A stretch of 64,000 nucleotides of DNA from Nymphalis io (taxonomy: Eukaryota; Arthropoda; Insecta; Lepidoptera; Nymphalidae), in assembly GCF_905147045.1 (NCBI RefSeq), contig NC_065899.1, forward strand, positions 4,228,501 to 4,292,500, read 5' to 3'. Each line of letters opens with the position of its first letter. The first letter of the stretch is position 1. Positions 25,301 through 40,300 of this stretch are shown here, one piece after another. Below the pieces are notes generated by a model. That model did not search any database. It was given only the letters and a program-made list of their open reading frames with translations, and had not been told where the DNA came from. The position numbers were made by a program, and so were the translations under genes.

Positions 25301-28300
25301 CGACGCTTCAAATTAAAATCCGTGGCGAGTGCAAAAAGGGATCATAGTTTGCTGCATTGATCGATAGCCGAGTTATTTGATTTATAGAGTAATATTATTA
25401 CTTATTTTCTGAGAACATTGAATAAATAGTGTATTTTATAGATACATAGATTAAAAAACTTAGAGGATGTATCTATGTACATACCTACATATAAATTCTA
25501 TAAATCGTCATACATAAATAGTATTTTTCATAAATAAAATATTTAATAATGATTGAATACAAAACATAAGAAACGTCTTACACATTTACTACATACTCCG
25601 GCGGCAGCTGACGACCTGGCGTTATAATTTTCTTATATAGTACGCCTTTTGATTTCAGCTCCTAAAGAAGAAAAAAAATACATTATCGTGACAAGTATAT
25701 TTCCACATTCGAAATAAAAAAAGTAAGTAAGAAAGCAAGCAACAGCATCAACAACAATATCCCACTGCTGGGACTCACTCCCTCTCTTTCTTGAAGAGAT
25801 GGTTAGGTTAGGTGAGATATTAAGATATTAAAATATATTCCACTACGCAACTCCACTTATATCTTTATCTATATATATCTAGATTTTTATCGATACATGC
25901 AGATTTCTCTACGATGATTTCCTTCACCGCCAGGCACATGAAAATTTAGTGGTGCTTGCCCAGGTTAGAAATTGGAATCATCGATTCTCGTCTTCTAGCC
26001 ACTGGGTCATCGCAGCTCTATATAATTTAGGGGACAAGTCATTATATTTTCGTCACTTTATTCGAAGATACAATCAGATAATTGACCAGGTAGTCCTTTT
26101 ATTCTAAAGGCACTGTCTGACCGGCCAGTGAAGCGACTCATATAATAATGATCGAACTTCACTTCAAGAAGTTCGTTTCATCATATATTATATTTCCGTC
26201 CCCGAGGACAGTGCCTTTAGGATAAAAGGACTACCTGGTCAATTGTATCTTCGAATGAAGCGACTCATATGATAATGATCTTACTTCACTTCAGGAAGTT
26301 CGTTTGAACATATATTATTTGCCACAAACTTGGTGACAGCATATTATCTTTATATTTTGTCTCGCAAGCGGCAGTAATTAGATTATCTTTGTCATTTCCG
26401 GACAGTTACTGATACAGCGAAACTTGATAGACAGACAGTGTTAGGTCTGTGTCGCTGAGTGACGGCAAACCAGCGCCAATCCAAATTGTAATACCACCAC
26501 TACAAATATTATAATATGATAGCTAAAATTTAATGATATTTTATGTTCAACGTTAAGAACAACCCGAAGCTAAATACTAAATAAACATAAAACAAGGAAT
26601 GCAATTAATTAGTCTTTCGAAATAAAACTTGTAAACACAAGAATAATTTTACAATAAGAAATATTAACAAATGTACAATGTCGCTACTGTAGTAGCTTTA
26701 ACATACACTGAACAAACAATGTCCATAAAGCAAACCAAAACAACTAAACATTAAAACTTTGATAGAGTGGATAACTGATTCTAGAAGTAATCACAAGTAA
26801 CACTTTCGCAATAAAGCAAAATATTTTACGCGTAACAACTCAGCTTGGGTCTAAATCATATGCAATAAGCGATAAGTCAGTTAGCTAGTTAAAACTAAAT
26901 GTAAATATTCTGAAATACCAGTACGTAATGCAGACGAACACGAAGACTTTGTTAAAACGCTTGAATTATTTAAATGAAACGTTAACAATAGTCGAGATAC
27001 GACTAGTTCAAGTAGCTGTATTTATTTATATTTAAATGTCTTATTCAATATGTTAGGTATAAATATCTTAAACATGCTTTGTTTATTTTTTACTGGGCAT
27101 GTATTAGGTGCCCTCTGTCTTTATCTCTTAATGATATATAAACTTTCTCTTAATAATAGTTGTGTAGTTAACACGTTAAAGCGTAACAAACAAATAAACA
27201 AATTCACTTTTGCAATTATAATACATATATAGTTACGATATTTAGGCTTTGCTTAAATACGAAATTTGCTGGTTCATGAGAAGTTACTTTACGATCGGAT
27301 TATGCTAGCAGATGAATGCACGGCAATCAGACATAGAAACGAACAAAGCATCGTAGTAGAAAATGTGACTTTCAATCGTAAAACTGAACATAAGTTTATT
27401 GCTTCCCCGTATTCTGGCCCATACTGGGCGAGACGAGAATTTTACTATCCTAACAGCTAAAAATTGTTATCCTGACTTGAGAAGCTGTTTTACATATCCA
27501 CAATAAACTTTTATAACTAACAAACTAGTACATAAATTTATTCGAATATTTGCTAACTATGCTAAACTATATTATTAACATTTATATAGTTACACAATAA
27601 AACCTACGCTTATCTCGAATCCCTTTAAAAATCATAATATGTATAGTATAATACCTAGCCCCAAAATTAAATATGATTTTAATACTTGTTGAATGTTGTG
27701 TACACTTATAAATGATATACATATCAGAAGTTGATTTTTTCTCTGTGAATGTTATGTATGCCGCCATTTAATATGTATATTGTTAGTGTTACTATTAAAT
27801 AAATAAATAAATACTAAATAAAAATAGACTTTTAAAAACCTTACGCTTAAATGTTACGCAATATTAATCCTAAACCAAATGAGGAGCTTTTTATCAAAAC
27901 TTTACAACTTTTTTTTACATTTTACAACAGGCGATTTTTAGGCTAAAGATTTTTAATAGAACTGCTGGATAGTTCGAAAGTTATTTTATTTATTTATTTT
28001 TCTAAGTTTCAGAAATAATGAGATCACAAAATTTCACTTTTTTCAACTATGATACATCTACTGCTGATGTCTAAATTCTTTTCATTTTTTTTTATTTAAA
28101 ACATTTTGTTAGTTCAACTTGTAATGAAAATCTTCATTAAGGTTTCCGAAACCTAAAATATTTTGTAAAAATCATGTTATTGAAACTTAGTCTGACCTAG
28201 TGGCTTCGGGATCTAAATATTCCTAGTAACTTAAATTGTTTTATCAATATTAATCGCCATTTCCTTCAGAATTATATTTAGAGGTTTTTAGACTTTTGCA

Positions 28301-31300
28301 TAAACGTCTAATATTTTCCTTCGATTCGCTTTAATAACTGATTAATTATATTCTTAGTGATATCGTTAAAAAAAGACAGAAATATAAAAAGACAAATAAC
28401 GATTTTTTTTTGTACCCGTCGCTAATGTATTTTTGAAAAAACAAGATAACTTTTCAACTAAAGATAATACTACAACTATATAAATAGATATATATATATA
28501 TATATAAATAAAAATAAAATTATAAAATACGAAGTACCGCTGGATCGTAGTATTTCACCGTATTAGTCAAATCTATGACTGCTCCCAACTTTGGAATAGC
28601 TTTTAAAAGTGTATTTATATCCCATCTGGAAAAGAAAAATATTTATTGAATGATATTTTTGATCTATAAAATAAATCATTTATTATATCAGTAGCTTACA
28701 AAATTTTGTCCGACAAGTTTATAATATAAAATTAATTGTATTTTAAGTCAAGAAATAGTGAAAAGTATCAGTAATAAAAACCATTATTATATGTAGATTT
28801 ATATAAAAGCTTTACAAATTACGCTGACTCATTTCACATACATCTATTTTTTTAAACAAACGTAATCGTTAGTAAAAAATTTCGTAATAAATTAATAAAT
28901 TTCATAACAAATTTCTTATCAAGTCTATAGTTTTAATATTTATGAACGGCACGTTCTTTTTTCAGGATCATTTTTAAAATTAAGTGCGGCAAACTCGTAA
29001 ACACGACAAAAGCAAGCTGAGCTTTCGATAGCTACTAATCTAAACATTTAGCTAGTAAACAAATGAATATAGTAAATTAGTTTATTATTGTGTATACTTA
29101 CAAATCCTTCACGGTAATAAAACTGCTTCTCTGCACTCTCTGAAACAAGCAATATGAGGACCATGATAAAGTTTTTATATTACTGATAATTATTATGCTA
29201 CATGGCGATGATTTTTGTATCATTAGTACATACCATTGTGGCTATAGACAATTGTACTTTGAAAATGCCGCACGTAGGCGACACGGCACTGATAAGAGAC
29301 CTGATCAATCATCAACTAGCCCTACCTCACCGGTGTCGTTGACCTATGACGCTGAGGGCCACCTGATGGAATCAAGTTTAAGACGGGACATCCGAATTTC
29401 TAAATTAGTGGACCCGTAAACATCATTCTCTCCAGATATCGCTAAGAAAACCTTTAAGTAACTAAGCACAAACTTATTCTGAGAAACCAAATTGAATGTA
29501 AATACAAATAAAATGAAACAAACGTTAGAATTTTAAATGACCATAATTTTCCATAAAACGTTGATCATAAATCCCAAAACCCATTTCTGTTGCACCGCAG
29601 GCAAAAATTTTTAGTTAAAAGTTTTCAATTTCGGACAAAATCGCCTTAAATAAAATGTCAGGTACCTAATAACAGGCTGTTACGGTGGCAATAATTTATC
29701 GGCAGTGTTGACAAGATTGAAAAAGATTATCAAATAAAAAATATTGACCGCCGAGGGGCGTGTTTAAAAGGGGTTAATTTTCAATTTGGATACGCTGGTG
29801 GTTTCGGTTTAAATTAAATATACAGTGTTTATAAATATTGAATATTGATTACAATATTGATTAAATATTTCACGTGTTCAATTATATTAGTACCGAACAT
29901 TGCCTTTCAAAGTTATTATTGCCGATAATATATCCTTTCACATATCTTATACTAAAATAATTATCGTGTAAGCAGCATAAACAATGCGGTTATTACGATT
30001 GCCACAACAAAGCTTAGTCACTCGATTATCCAAATACTTAGTAATAATATGATTAACATATCGGTATTATCGTAATATCTGATGTATGTTCGTATTGATC
30101 GGTTAAACAGTGAATAAATAATTATAAAACACAATAATATCAATGAATTTGTGGTGTAATATATTAATATTTTCCTCAGGCGTTTTTTAACCTATCGTGT
30201 GAACAGATTATAAATATAAAGTAAGCAGATGCTGGAAATAAAATCAATGATATTATTATTTAAGGTGACTTTAAAATATAGTATTCAATAATAAAGCTGT
30301 AAAAGATTGTATAGTACTCCTTTCTAACCTATAATGCTCATTTTAATCTTTTTTATATAGAATAGGTAGGCGGACGAGCATGCCACCTTATGGTAAGTGG
30401 TGACCAACGCTCATAGACATTACCATTGTAAAAAATGTCTATGTACCACCGACCTTGGGAACTAAGATGTTACGTCCCTTGTGCCTGTAATTACTGCTCA
30501 CCCTTTAAGCCGGAACAGAACAATATCAAACACTGTTGTTTTGCGGTAGAATATCTGATGAGTGGATGGTACCTACCCAAACGAGCTTGCACAAAGCCCT
30601 ACCACCAATAACAAATCTGACAATAACGAAATAGAAAGAAGAGACCTACATCTTAGAGCCCAGCGTGTCATGGGTTAAGTACATATATATATCACATTAA
30701 ATCTGACATAGCAGGTTTAAATTACATAAAAGGCTAAGCATTTAATAATTATTCGTGCTTTTTCGTAGTCGAGTTTTTAAACTTATGTAACATTAGTCGA
30801 GGCAGTTATCAAATATATAACTATTACTTTATACACGCGGCTTCGCCCGCATGCGGTGAGGGCAGGTTTACCCTAATTAATCTTTACCCCTGACAACGTG
30901 TACGCAAAATGTAACGACTATCGGTGAAGTAGTTAAGAAGTGAAAGAAGAAAAGAATAGTGAAACTTACAAGAATACTAGAACCATTATATATATAACTA
31001 TATTTCTATTATATTTATTGTCTATATAACCATATTATTTAAGCATGTCTTTCTAATGTTCGACAAACATAACGTAACTAACTAGAACACGACAATAATG
31101 AAATGGTCAAAATTGAACCTGCAACTTTCACATCATTGGGTGGCCTACGCCGTTGAGCTATTGAAGCTACATTACAACGATAATTATGCTAATTACGTAT
31201 ATAAAATATGATTGATTGAGTGAATTAATGTAGGTTTTAATTAGTCCTTACTTTGATTTTCTAATAAAGACTTCCTCAACCATAAGTCTACGTAAAGCTT

Positions 31301-34300
31301 TATTGCAAAAAATAAAATCTGATAAAGCTAAAAACAGTAAGAACCATTAATCTCGACGGATGAACAAATTTTCTTAACGAAATTGTAAGAATTTCATTGT
31401 ATTGTTGGTACAGTATACCAGAACAACAAAGTAACAATCTGAAATTTGTAGTCGTGTTATATTAATCGCAACGATTATTGTGCGACCATTTACAAGTCAT
31501 GTGACAAATCAGAATGAAGAAAACGATGATAAAAGTATCAACAATAGTCCTTAATAAATCCCTGATTACCGCTGACACGAACATACGACTCGACAACGCA
31601 TTACTTGCATGTGTCGTGTGAGGCGATAAAAGTAAATTTGTCATTTTTACGACATTACTTTACATTTGCAAACATGGAAAAGAAGTCACCACCTGCAGGT
31701 ATAATTACAGTTTTATGCGGATAAATTAATTAAGATAAGACAGTATGCAAATTCGAGATGGTTACACGCATCGGTTTAACCTAGATTAACTTTAAAATAT
31801 TTACTTAAAATATTTACAAGCATGCATATTATTCCACTTATATTTTAAATAGTTAGCCTTTATACCTATTCCTTAATATCTCGACTTAAGGGAAAGTTTA
31901 AGACGATAGTCTTAAGGAAAACGTATCTAGCTTATTCAACAACGGTGCTTTTTGCTGGTTAGTTTATTTTTAAAATTGGAAGTAACGGAGCTTAATAAAA
32001 CACACTATGTTTTTGTATTGAATAGAATATTATGTAATCTTTTGTTTTAATTTTATAGCACATTACCCTGTTATTTATGAGAACTGCGGTGATGCAACAT
32101 GTTGTTTGAGAGATTGCCTGCTACATTATTATTACTTTCTATAAACACATTATGATAGTCATTCTGAATGTGGATACGAAAAGTAGCATAGATTAGCAAA
32201 TTATTACGAATTGCTTATCAATTGTTTTATCTGTTATTACAACATGTAAGATTATATGATATTTCCTCGTAGGGCTCCTGCCTCCCTGTACAAATGTATT
32301 TATTATTAAGATATATAAAAAAAATTTAAACATAAATGTCTGTGCGAGAGAATAAATAAAATAATTAATATTATTTGGCAGAGTCCTATCCGAGATACCC
32401 ATGTATCCTGAGAATTTTGCTGTTTCATCCCCAAGTTTGAGATGAATTATATCCCCAAATTAAGCACATGAAAACTTACTGGTGGTTGTTCGGATTTGAA
32501 CCTGCTATCTTTGGTTCAGTTCGTGTTCTAACAACTAGGTCATTTTCAGGAAGTTACCATTTTTCATAACCAATATATAAACAACTAAGTAAACATTTAA
32601 TTTATTTACTACGCGTTTATATTAAACATGGACATATAATATGTATATATATAAGATAAGATTTAATTTTCTTAATAGGCAATGTTATTCACGATTATAT
32701 ATACGGTTTTATTATAGAAAAGTATAACTTTCCCCAGAACAGACAGCGGAGTTAAAAAGTTTGTTATAAGGATTATTTTGTTATCTTCGCGACGACATAT
32801 ACTCTTAAAAAACTACTTTTATACCACATAATAAATTTCATTGGTTCAGTTTTATCAGGCTCCAATTGCAAATTAAACTAACTGTAATATTTTTTATTGC
32901 AAATTAAACTAACTAATATTTTTTGTCTAAAAAAATGAATATATTGTTTTGAGAGAAAGGCTATATCATTACGTTTTCTATGTTTAATCTTCTACTTCCG
33001 TAACAGCCTGTGAATGTCCCACTGCTGAGCTAAAGGCCTCCTCTCCTCTTTTTGAGGAGAAGGTATTGGAGCTTATTCCACCACGCTGCTCCAATGCGGG
33101 TTGGTGGAATACACATGTGGCAGATTTCAGTGAAATTAGACACATGCAGGTTTCCTCACGATGTTTTCCTTCACCGTAAAGCACGAGATGAATTATAATC
33201 ACAAATTAAGCACATGAAAATTCAGTCGTGCTTGCCCGGGTTTGAACCCACGATCATCGGTTAAGATTCACGCGTTCTTACCACTGGGCCATCTCGGCTT
33301 TTTTCATCTTCTACTTATATGTCCCAAATGTAACTGGACTAACTAATTATTAAAGTAGAAAAATATTACATTGTCTACTGACGAAACGAAACTAGCTGAA
33401 GTGAAAACTGTCAACTATTTTTTAAATTAATATGTTTAAAAAATAGTAATTGAAACCGAAAGTGAGAGATGCATAGTTATGAAAATGATCACATATTTCA
33501 TGCGCCAAAATAAGACACGCCTCATAAAACTTACTAACATGACGCAAAATCACGCTTAGGTGAGTCAACTTTAGATCCAAGTATTAAATTTCAATTGAAC
33601 GGTATTCACAAAACAACACCGATCGAAAGCAAAACAGACTTCCCTGTAAGACATAATATACAAACGGAATTTGTAAATCCAAAAACACTTCATCAAAGTT
33701 ACCTTTTAATCTATAAAATATATTTGTTGTTAAGAAATACACATTCCGCATAGCAAATTCTTTTCTCATAACGACCACTAATTATTTCTCTTACATACAA
33801 ATAATATCATCAGTAAATTCACCAACACTGTAGTCTATAAATAATTTATAAATCTTGCGTTGATTCCAAAATGCAGTATCATCAGTCAGAATATGAAAGA
33901 ATCCATAATTTTATTCCCCTTACTACAGAATTCATTTTAACACTATTCCATTGAATACGCATTACAAGCTGCATTGCGTGGTCGTGGTACCTCTTTTTTC
34001 TTCTGTGATTTGTTAGACCGTTTATTCGAATGGTAATGATGGCATAATTGACAGAGAGCAACTATTGTTTCCATTGTGCTGTATATTGATATTAGGATTT
34101 TGTCGCCTTGTAATGGAGGGACATTTGTTATTGTTTTAAATATCGTTACGCTCGTTCCCCTTTTGACACCGATAGATTTGATGCGGTAGATTCAGAAAAG
34201 GTGGAGTTGTACCATTTAAATATCAATGTTACATGTTCAATAAGATTAAATATTTGTCAAATGACATTACAAAAATATCGATATGTAATGCTTGACGTCA

Positions 34301-37300
34301 TGTCTGTTATTATTTACTTATGTTCTATAGCATGACAATAGATGATTCTGGAAATATAAATGATCTTGTATTGTAATTGTAAGTCGTAAAATTTACAAGT
34401 TACGTAGTATAATGACTTAAATAATAATTGGTGTCACCGTAATTGATATGTGGCGACCATTTCATGCATGCGGGCCTTGTCAACGGTTGGTTCTCTTAAA
34501 TCATATTTTACTGATTTCAAGTCAATTATTATTTCAAGAATATACGGGCTTCAATTAGAATGTAAAAGTATAGCCACAAATGTATGCATTGAAGTAGATG
34601 CTAAATTATAACCTGTTCCTCGATCACAAAAACGATCATTCGATATTTCCAGTAAAATGCTTCATAAACAACTAAAAGAAATGACCCGTAAAAATCGGAT
34701 TCCGTTTTCGTTTCGACCGATTAATCGAATAAAAGCTAGTGGATCGGATGTCGGGGGCATTTATCGCGCCTAATTGCGACCACCGCGCCGAAAATCGGTT
34801 CTGAAACGTGTTGGGTGGTGTGATAGGCTTTAATGACGTCCTTTAAAAGCATCCAAGCTTTTAGCGTCGTTTATTTTATTAAATATATTTTATATTTATA
34901 ATTATTATGTTAATTATGTTCATCGTCTTTTTTTTTGTTTTTAATTATCATTATTGTTTTGCAAATACGTATTTATTTTATAGGCTTAAATTTTTGCGAA
35001 GACCTTCAGTTATTTAAACGAAGATCTTTATTTGCCGTTACAAAGTTAAATCTGTTTGAATAAATTTTATAGCCACTACCTTAAAAATCGTAACTTGTAA
35101 CATTATCTGAAATAACTTAATACATATGGTCAGTCTACCTGATATCACTTTTAGGGTGTTGCATGTTGTTTTTTTATTTACGTTGCACGGGAACATTTAA
35201 ATCTCCAGATTGGGTGTTTTATAAAATTTAAGTTAGATTTATCTGTGAAATGTGTAATGAGAATAATCTATAAATTATTATGATGATATATAATCTAAAT
35301 GAATAACATTAATGTTTAATAGTGATAGCTATAAGCAAGCACAGAAAGATTGACACATTGGGAACCCTCAGATATTTGATTTTGAGGTTTAACTATAGGG
35401 TATATTTGCATAATCTCAGGGCATCGATTACTTTAGAACGTAACAACTACTCTCATATGATAGCAAGGAAACAACCAAAAGCATTTGTAAGGAGTATCAC
35501 CTTTTTCATAAAAATTAAAGAACGGCGCCTGCGTCAAATAAATGGGATAAGGCAAACGTGATGATAAAGAAAAAAACATGGAACTCAACACCAAAATATA
35601 CGTATATATTTTTGAGGTTATGAAAATAAATTAACTTCAATGTTCTCAAATGGAAATGTAAATGGATTTTATTACGATGAATATTCGCATATCTGACAGC
35701 CTTGTCAGTTAATAACCACCAAATGTCTCTCGTAACAACTTAACGAATCCGTTTAAAAGAAACGACGCGAAACACCCACCTTTCATTACTATTGAACTTT
35801 CGGAAAGAGAACATTGAATAAAAAAAGTAATCAACTTATGATCAAAATAATAAAGACAGACAATTTAAAGATTAAAGAAACAACATTTAAATAACGACAA
35901 CTGTATGGCTAAAGTTTAAGCAAATTAATATAAATTTCTTATAAATGATTATTAAATATTTCTTTAAAGTTTTGATACAAAACGTAATATAAAAAAATAT
36001 CTTTATTAACAAAATAAGGTATAACGCAGGGATACAACAATTATTGTTTTTCACAAGAGCTATATGGATGCTGTTTAATGTATAATTCCATGGTTTGAAA
36101 TCAAAACAAGACGGTCAAGAAAGCTGATTACACGGTGCTCCCACGATCTCATGCCCTGGCGGCTCGAGAAGTACGAAACTTAGCGCGTACGTGTCAAAAG
36201 ATGTAATTATGAAGAAATCCAATCAGCGGCCGCGCGAACCGGCGCAAGCGTCGACGTTGATTGAGCGATAAATTTATTGAAGATAAATCGCCTTATCGCG
36301 ACAAATCAGTAGCCGATATACCCTTTTTAATACCAGAGCGGAAAGAACAAGAGCTAACAATTACGTTAATTACTACCACTAAAGTACCCATCCATGTCTT
36401 CTTATAGAGCATCTAATATATAATAACTTATCGTATGAATGAAATTATATAACAATTACAATTAAAATTATATACGATATAAAAAGCGATTAATTTGTTA
36501 ATCCAGTTATTTTTTATAGAATCACAATCACAAATAAAGTACAAAAAAAAATACTCGTAAAATTTTATAGGAGAGCATAATTTATAAAAAATATTAAATG
36601 AAGACCATACAAGCGTGAGTTATAAGTATGTTATATTGCTTTCCATGAGTCTGATATATCTTGCTGTCAATAATACTGAACCTACTTAAAAGCATCAGAC
36701 AAGGAGATTTAATGGCAATGCTAAATATGAAAATACACTTATGAATATTCTCAGACAGATGAATCTCACCACGACTTTTGAAACACAATGCCTTCTTTGC
36801 ACAGACGTTCAATATAATATGAAAATATTGTGTCCTTGTAGGCGTATTGATGGCGCCCTGAAACCGCGATATAAATTCTCATAATGTACATGAAAACGAT
36901 ATGTTTTATGCGATGCCTCAAGGCGGTACATGGTGGGCATATTTTATGAAACCAAAAAAATAAAATAAGGAAAATATAATATCTTAAAAATTAATCTATC
37001 CATAGTACATTTCGTACCTCAACAAATCACATCGTTTCATATTGTGCACCGTAGTAAATGTTAGCCCGGGGCAAGCATAGCACTAAACAGTCTGACTAAT
37101 TAGACGCACTAGGCAACAAAGGGCAGTCGTATGATCTAACGATTAGTAAGAGAGACTTACTAGTAATATGAACCTTATGTTTATTGTGATAGGTTAAAGG
37201 GGATGATATTAGTGTGTGAGGCAAGTGTATTCAGTGCGACGTGCGATGGCGGCGTATGATAGGCCGCCCACGCGCAGGCGCCGCGCAGCGAAATTCGTGA

Positions 37301-40300
37301 GAAATGCTCCGGCGCCGCAGCCGACCAAACAACTTAAGAGATAGCATACTGTAGCAGACACATAATTAAAAATCGACTCGCTAATAAAAGTACAATTACA
37401 ATAAATTAAATTTTAATACTGTAACGTAAATTGTTCAGCGAAACAGAAGCCGTATATAAAAGAAAATGTCCTAATTGATAATCTCTATTAGATTTGATCT
37501 AGATTTAAAATTTATAAGATTTCATAATGAAAGGCGCTCTGAAAGAATAGTCTGATAAACCTATTAACAGCGACCCCTAAGGTAATAAAATTTAAAATAG
37601 TAGTCACTAAAACTTGTAACTGACATATTTTTTTATGTTATGTTGTGTATCAGTTAAATATAAAATATATTACAAATTAAATTTGAAATATTTGTATTAA
37701 TGCAATGTAATTACGAAAGGGCAATATATCAAATAAATTAAAGGCGTACTATAAAAAGCAGCTTAAATACAAAATCGTTTTAATCACGGATCTAACATAT
37801 TATATTTTTTATTTTCTACCCATAATAATACAGATACAGAAGTATCAAATTGCACATTTAAAACTTATCATTAATTCACGCCCATATCTTTTAGAGCAGT
37901 GGATACGAAATACCACAAGTCAAATTGGGTATCGTAAAATAAAATAAGGTGTCAGCAAAATCATTTGGCAACTGTTTAGCTTTATAACACATTGTAAAAT
38001 AAAATAATATATTCTACACTTAATAATTTAAGATCTTTCGAAATTTAGGTACCTACCTAAATAAAATGTGTATTTTGAGGAATCGGTTCAACCCCCTCGA
38101 ACCACTTGCAAGTTAAATACAAATGATTTAAAATAAATGGACAATAAATTACATTATTAAAAAAATTTTTGCTGTTTATAATATTATAATAAATCTTTAA
38201 AAAAAAACTCGTAACGTTACTCAGCGGGGAGAATCACGCACATTGTGGGTCGATCGAATACTCTCAATTCACCATTTAGATAATTTACGATCTATCTAAA
38301 GTGCAAATTCGTATTCAATCTCAACGGAGAAATTGTTAATACTTTATTTAAAAGCAATTTCTCCGCAACGGGTTCGCACAGCATAAAATCAACATGAAGC
38401 AGGTTGCGAAACATGCAGTCGACATTCGGGGCGTGGCGACACACCTCTCTATTAATGTTCAGCCCCTCGCAGGTGTTGGCCTCATAGTAGTACCAGATGA
38501 AGAGGCCTCATTAAAACTGCTTTACATAACAACCTTGCAAATTAGAATGGGTTTTAATTACAGTTGCAATCGTTCGAACCATATCTATCTCGTTATATTA
38601 GTCAGAATTAGTTATTGTAAAATATCAAGTACTACAAAAATCTTTCGGTATTAATAAAACATTTTTTAATACTGTTAATCACTGAACAATAAGTGATAAA
38701 ACAGAAACGAGAAATGTAAAATAGTCTACATATTAGTAGAACAGTTTAAATTTCAAACTCTAATTATTATTATTATTCGTATCAACATACAAAATGATAG
38801 ACCAATAAATATACAATGTAACTGTTTATAAACTCGTTTTTGTATGCAAGAACTGAAAGATATATACATATACATGTGTGAACGGTATCGAGTAGGCCGA
38901 AACGGAATAATTCAATGTTTCCAACACAACATTGGTAATATACCGTAAACCAGTGATTCTCAACCACAGTGCCGCGGCACTTTTGTGTGCCGCGGCACTT
39001 TTGTGTGCCGCCAAATTTTAGACATAATTATGTTAACATTATTCAATAATATGATTTAAAAAGAAAAATCCTTTTAACAGGAATAGATATTTAAATCCAT
39101 AAAATTTGATTGGGTTCATAATCTATTTTGCATTGTGTATAGGTAAGTAAATAAATTTTAAACTTATATTTTTCCCTGTGTGTCGCCAAATTTTGAAATC
39201 GTTAAAAGTGTGCCGCAACAAAAAAAATATTGAGAATCACTGCCGTATACGATTAGCCAAACAACAGACGAAATATTGACGAAAGACAACCAATAATCAA
39301 AATTTCATTTAAAATTAAATGCTAAGGAAATAGATATAATAAAGAAATTAAGATTGTTAACAGATAAACTCTGAGTTATCGGTGATAAATTTACTAATCA
39401 ACAAGCGTTATACGCGTGTAAATTAAATTATAAGATAAGAATTGAAGCAAAAGCCTTCGCGCTTACGATTAATATGGTCGTTTGACCCCAACTTTTATCC
39501 GAAGTGAAGACCTAAGTAATAAAGATAAAGTTACAACATAAACTAATGTTTAAAATGTAAGTAAAACAATATACATACAAAAGGCTATGCTAATGTGACA
39601 TAAATAGTTTTTGGAGAAATCTTTCTAGTTTTTGATACTGTTGCATATGAAAACGACTTAGCGATAGAAGACAGCAATAGTTCATTAGCCTTATTTCAGT
39701 TATAAGCAATAACAACTAACTCTATAGCTCATGGTGAAGGTTATGATTTACGAGGCTAACTTCTGGGATCATTTCCTATCACACCAAATATGCATACATG
39801 AATAGAGCTATAAAAATTTGAAATAATTAATGAATAATTTCATTATGAATCCCTTGGTTATGTGACGACGATATTTAATCTTAATGGAGTTTGGCAATTA
39901 GCCGGATGATAATTAGCATGTGTTAATTAAAAAATTCCATACATAATAAATATGCTATTATATTAATCAATTTGGTTCAACATGACCATAATGTTACGTA
40001 CATAATAATAATAATGGTAGAAAAAATTAAAAACAAATTTACAATTTAAAAAACACTAAGCATAAGGTCAACTGAAATCGGATTTAAAAGTAAACCGCAA
40101 AATAGTAGAATTATATAAATTAAATTATTTTAATATTAAATAACTAAAACTGCATTAAAAATTTAAATAACACCCAACACACAAAACCTCATAAAAGTAA
40201 AAAAGCAAATGTGTTGGTTCACGCTTTAACTTTATTATAAGTACCTAGTATTAATTTAATACAAGCGTCGCCGCGTCGGATAAGTTGGTCAAATCCTTTT

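Larger units (their letters stand above)
18727..25581 (-). other. DUSP11 intron 5
   Basis: A 6.9-kb intron, mostly AT-rich. It contains an 8-bp hairpin around 20155-20190 (ttcgtggt...accacgaa), a degenerate SINE at about 22968-23170, and a notably GC-richer patch at 24690-25370. ORFs such as 22166-22498 and 21005-21280 have no recognisable domain, and I do not call them genes. Confidence 0.75.
25662..28537 (-). other. DUSP11 intron 4
   Basis: A 2.9-kb intron with a degenerate SINE at about 25745-26020 and a palindromic composite element at 26060-26318. AT-rich and unassigned elsewhere, with a (TA)n tract at 28488-28505. Confidence 0.75.

Noticed and set aside
27266..27460. 64-aa frame in intron 4
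   Set aside because: No known domain and no splice or promoter context; not supported.
29195..29419. 74-aa frame next to DUSP11 exon 3
   Set aside because: GC-richer and hydrophilic, but on the opposite strand, with no recognisable family; could be a decayed repeat.
33230..33303. Possible tRNA gene on the minus strand
   Set aside because: It has A and B boxes but no closed acceptor stem, and it continues into the SINE body with target duplications. It is the SINE head. The same applies to 63039-63115.
38394..38654. 86-aa frame near the intron 2 hairpin
   Set aside because: The first 45 residues look protein-like, but the end is AT-driven and no family is recognised. Left as intron sequence.
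38782..39014. Open frames with HKSAAAHKSAAA repeat
   Set aside because: They are translations of the tandem 18-bp unit inside the hAT MITE plus its flank, not a gene.
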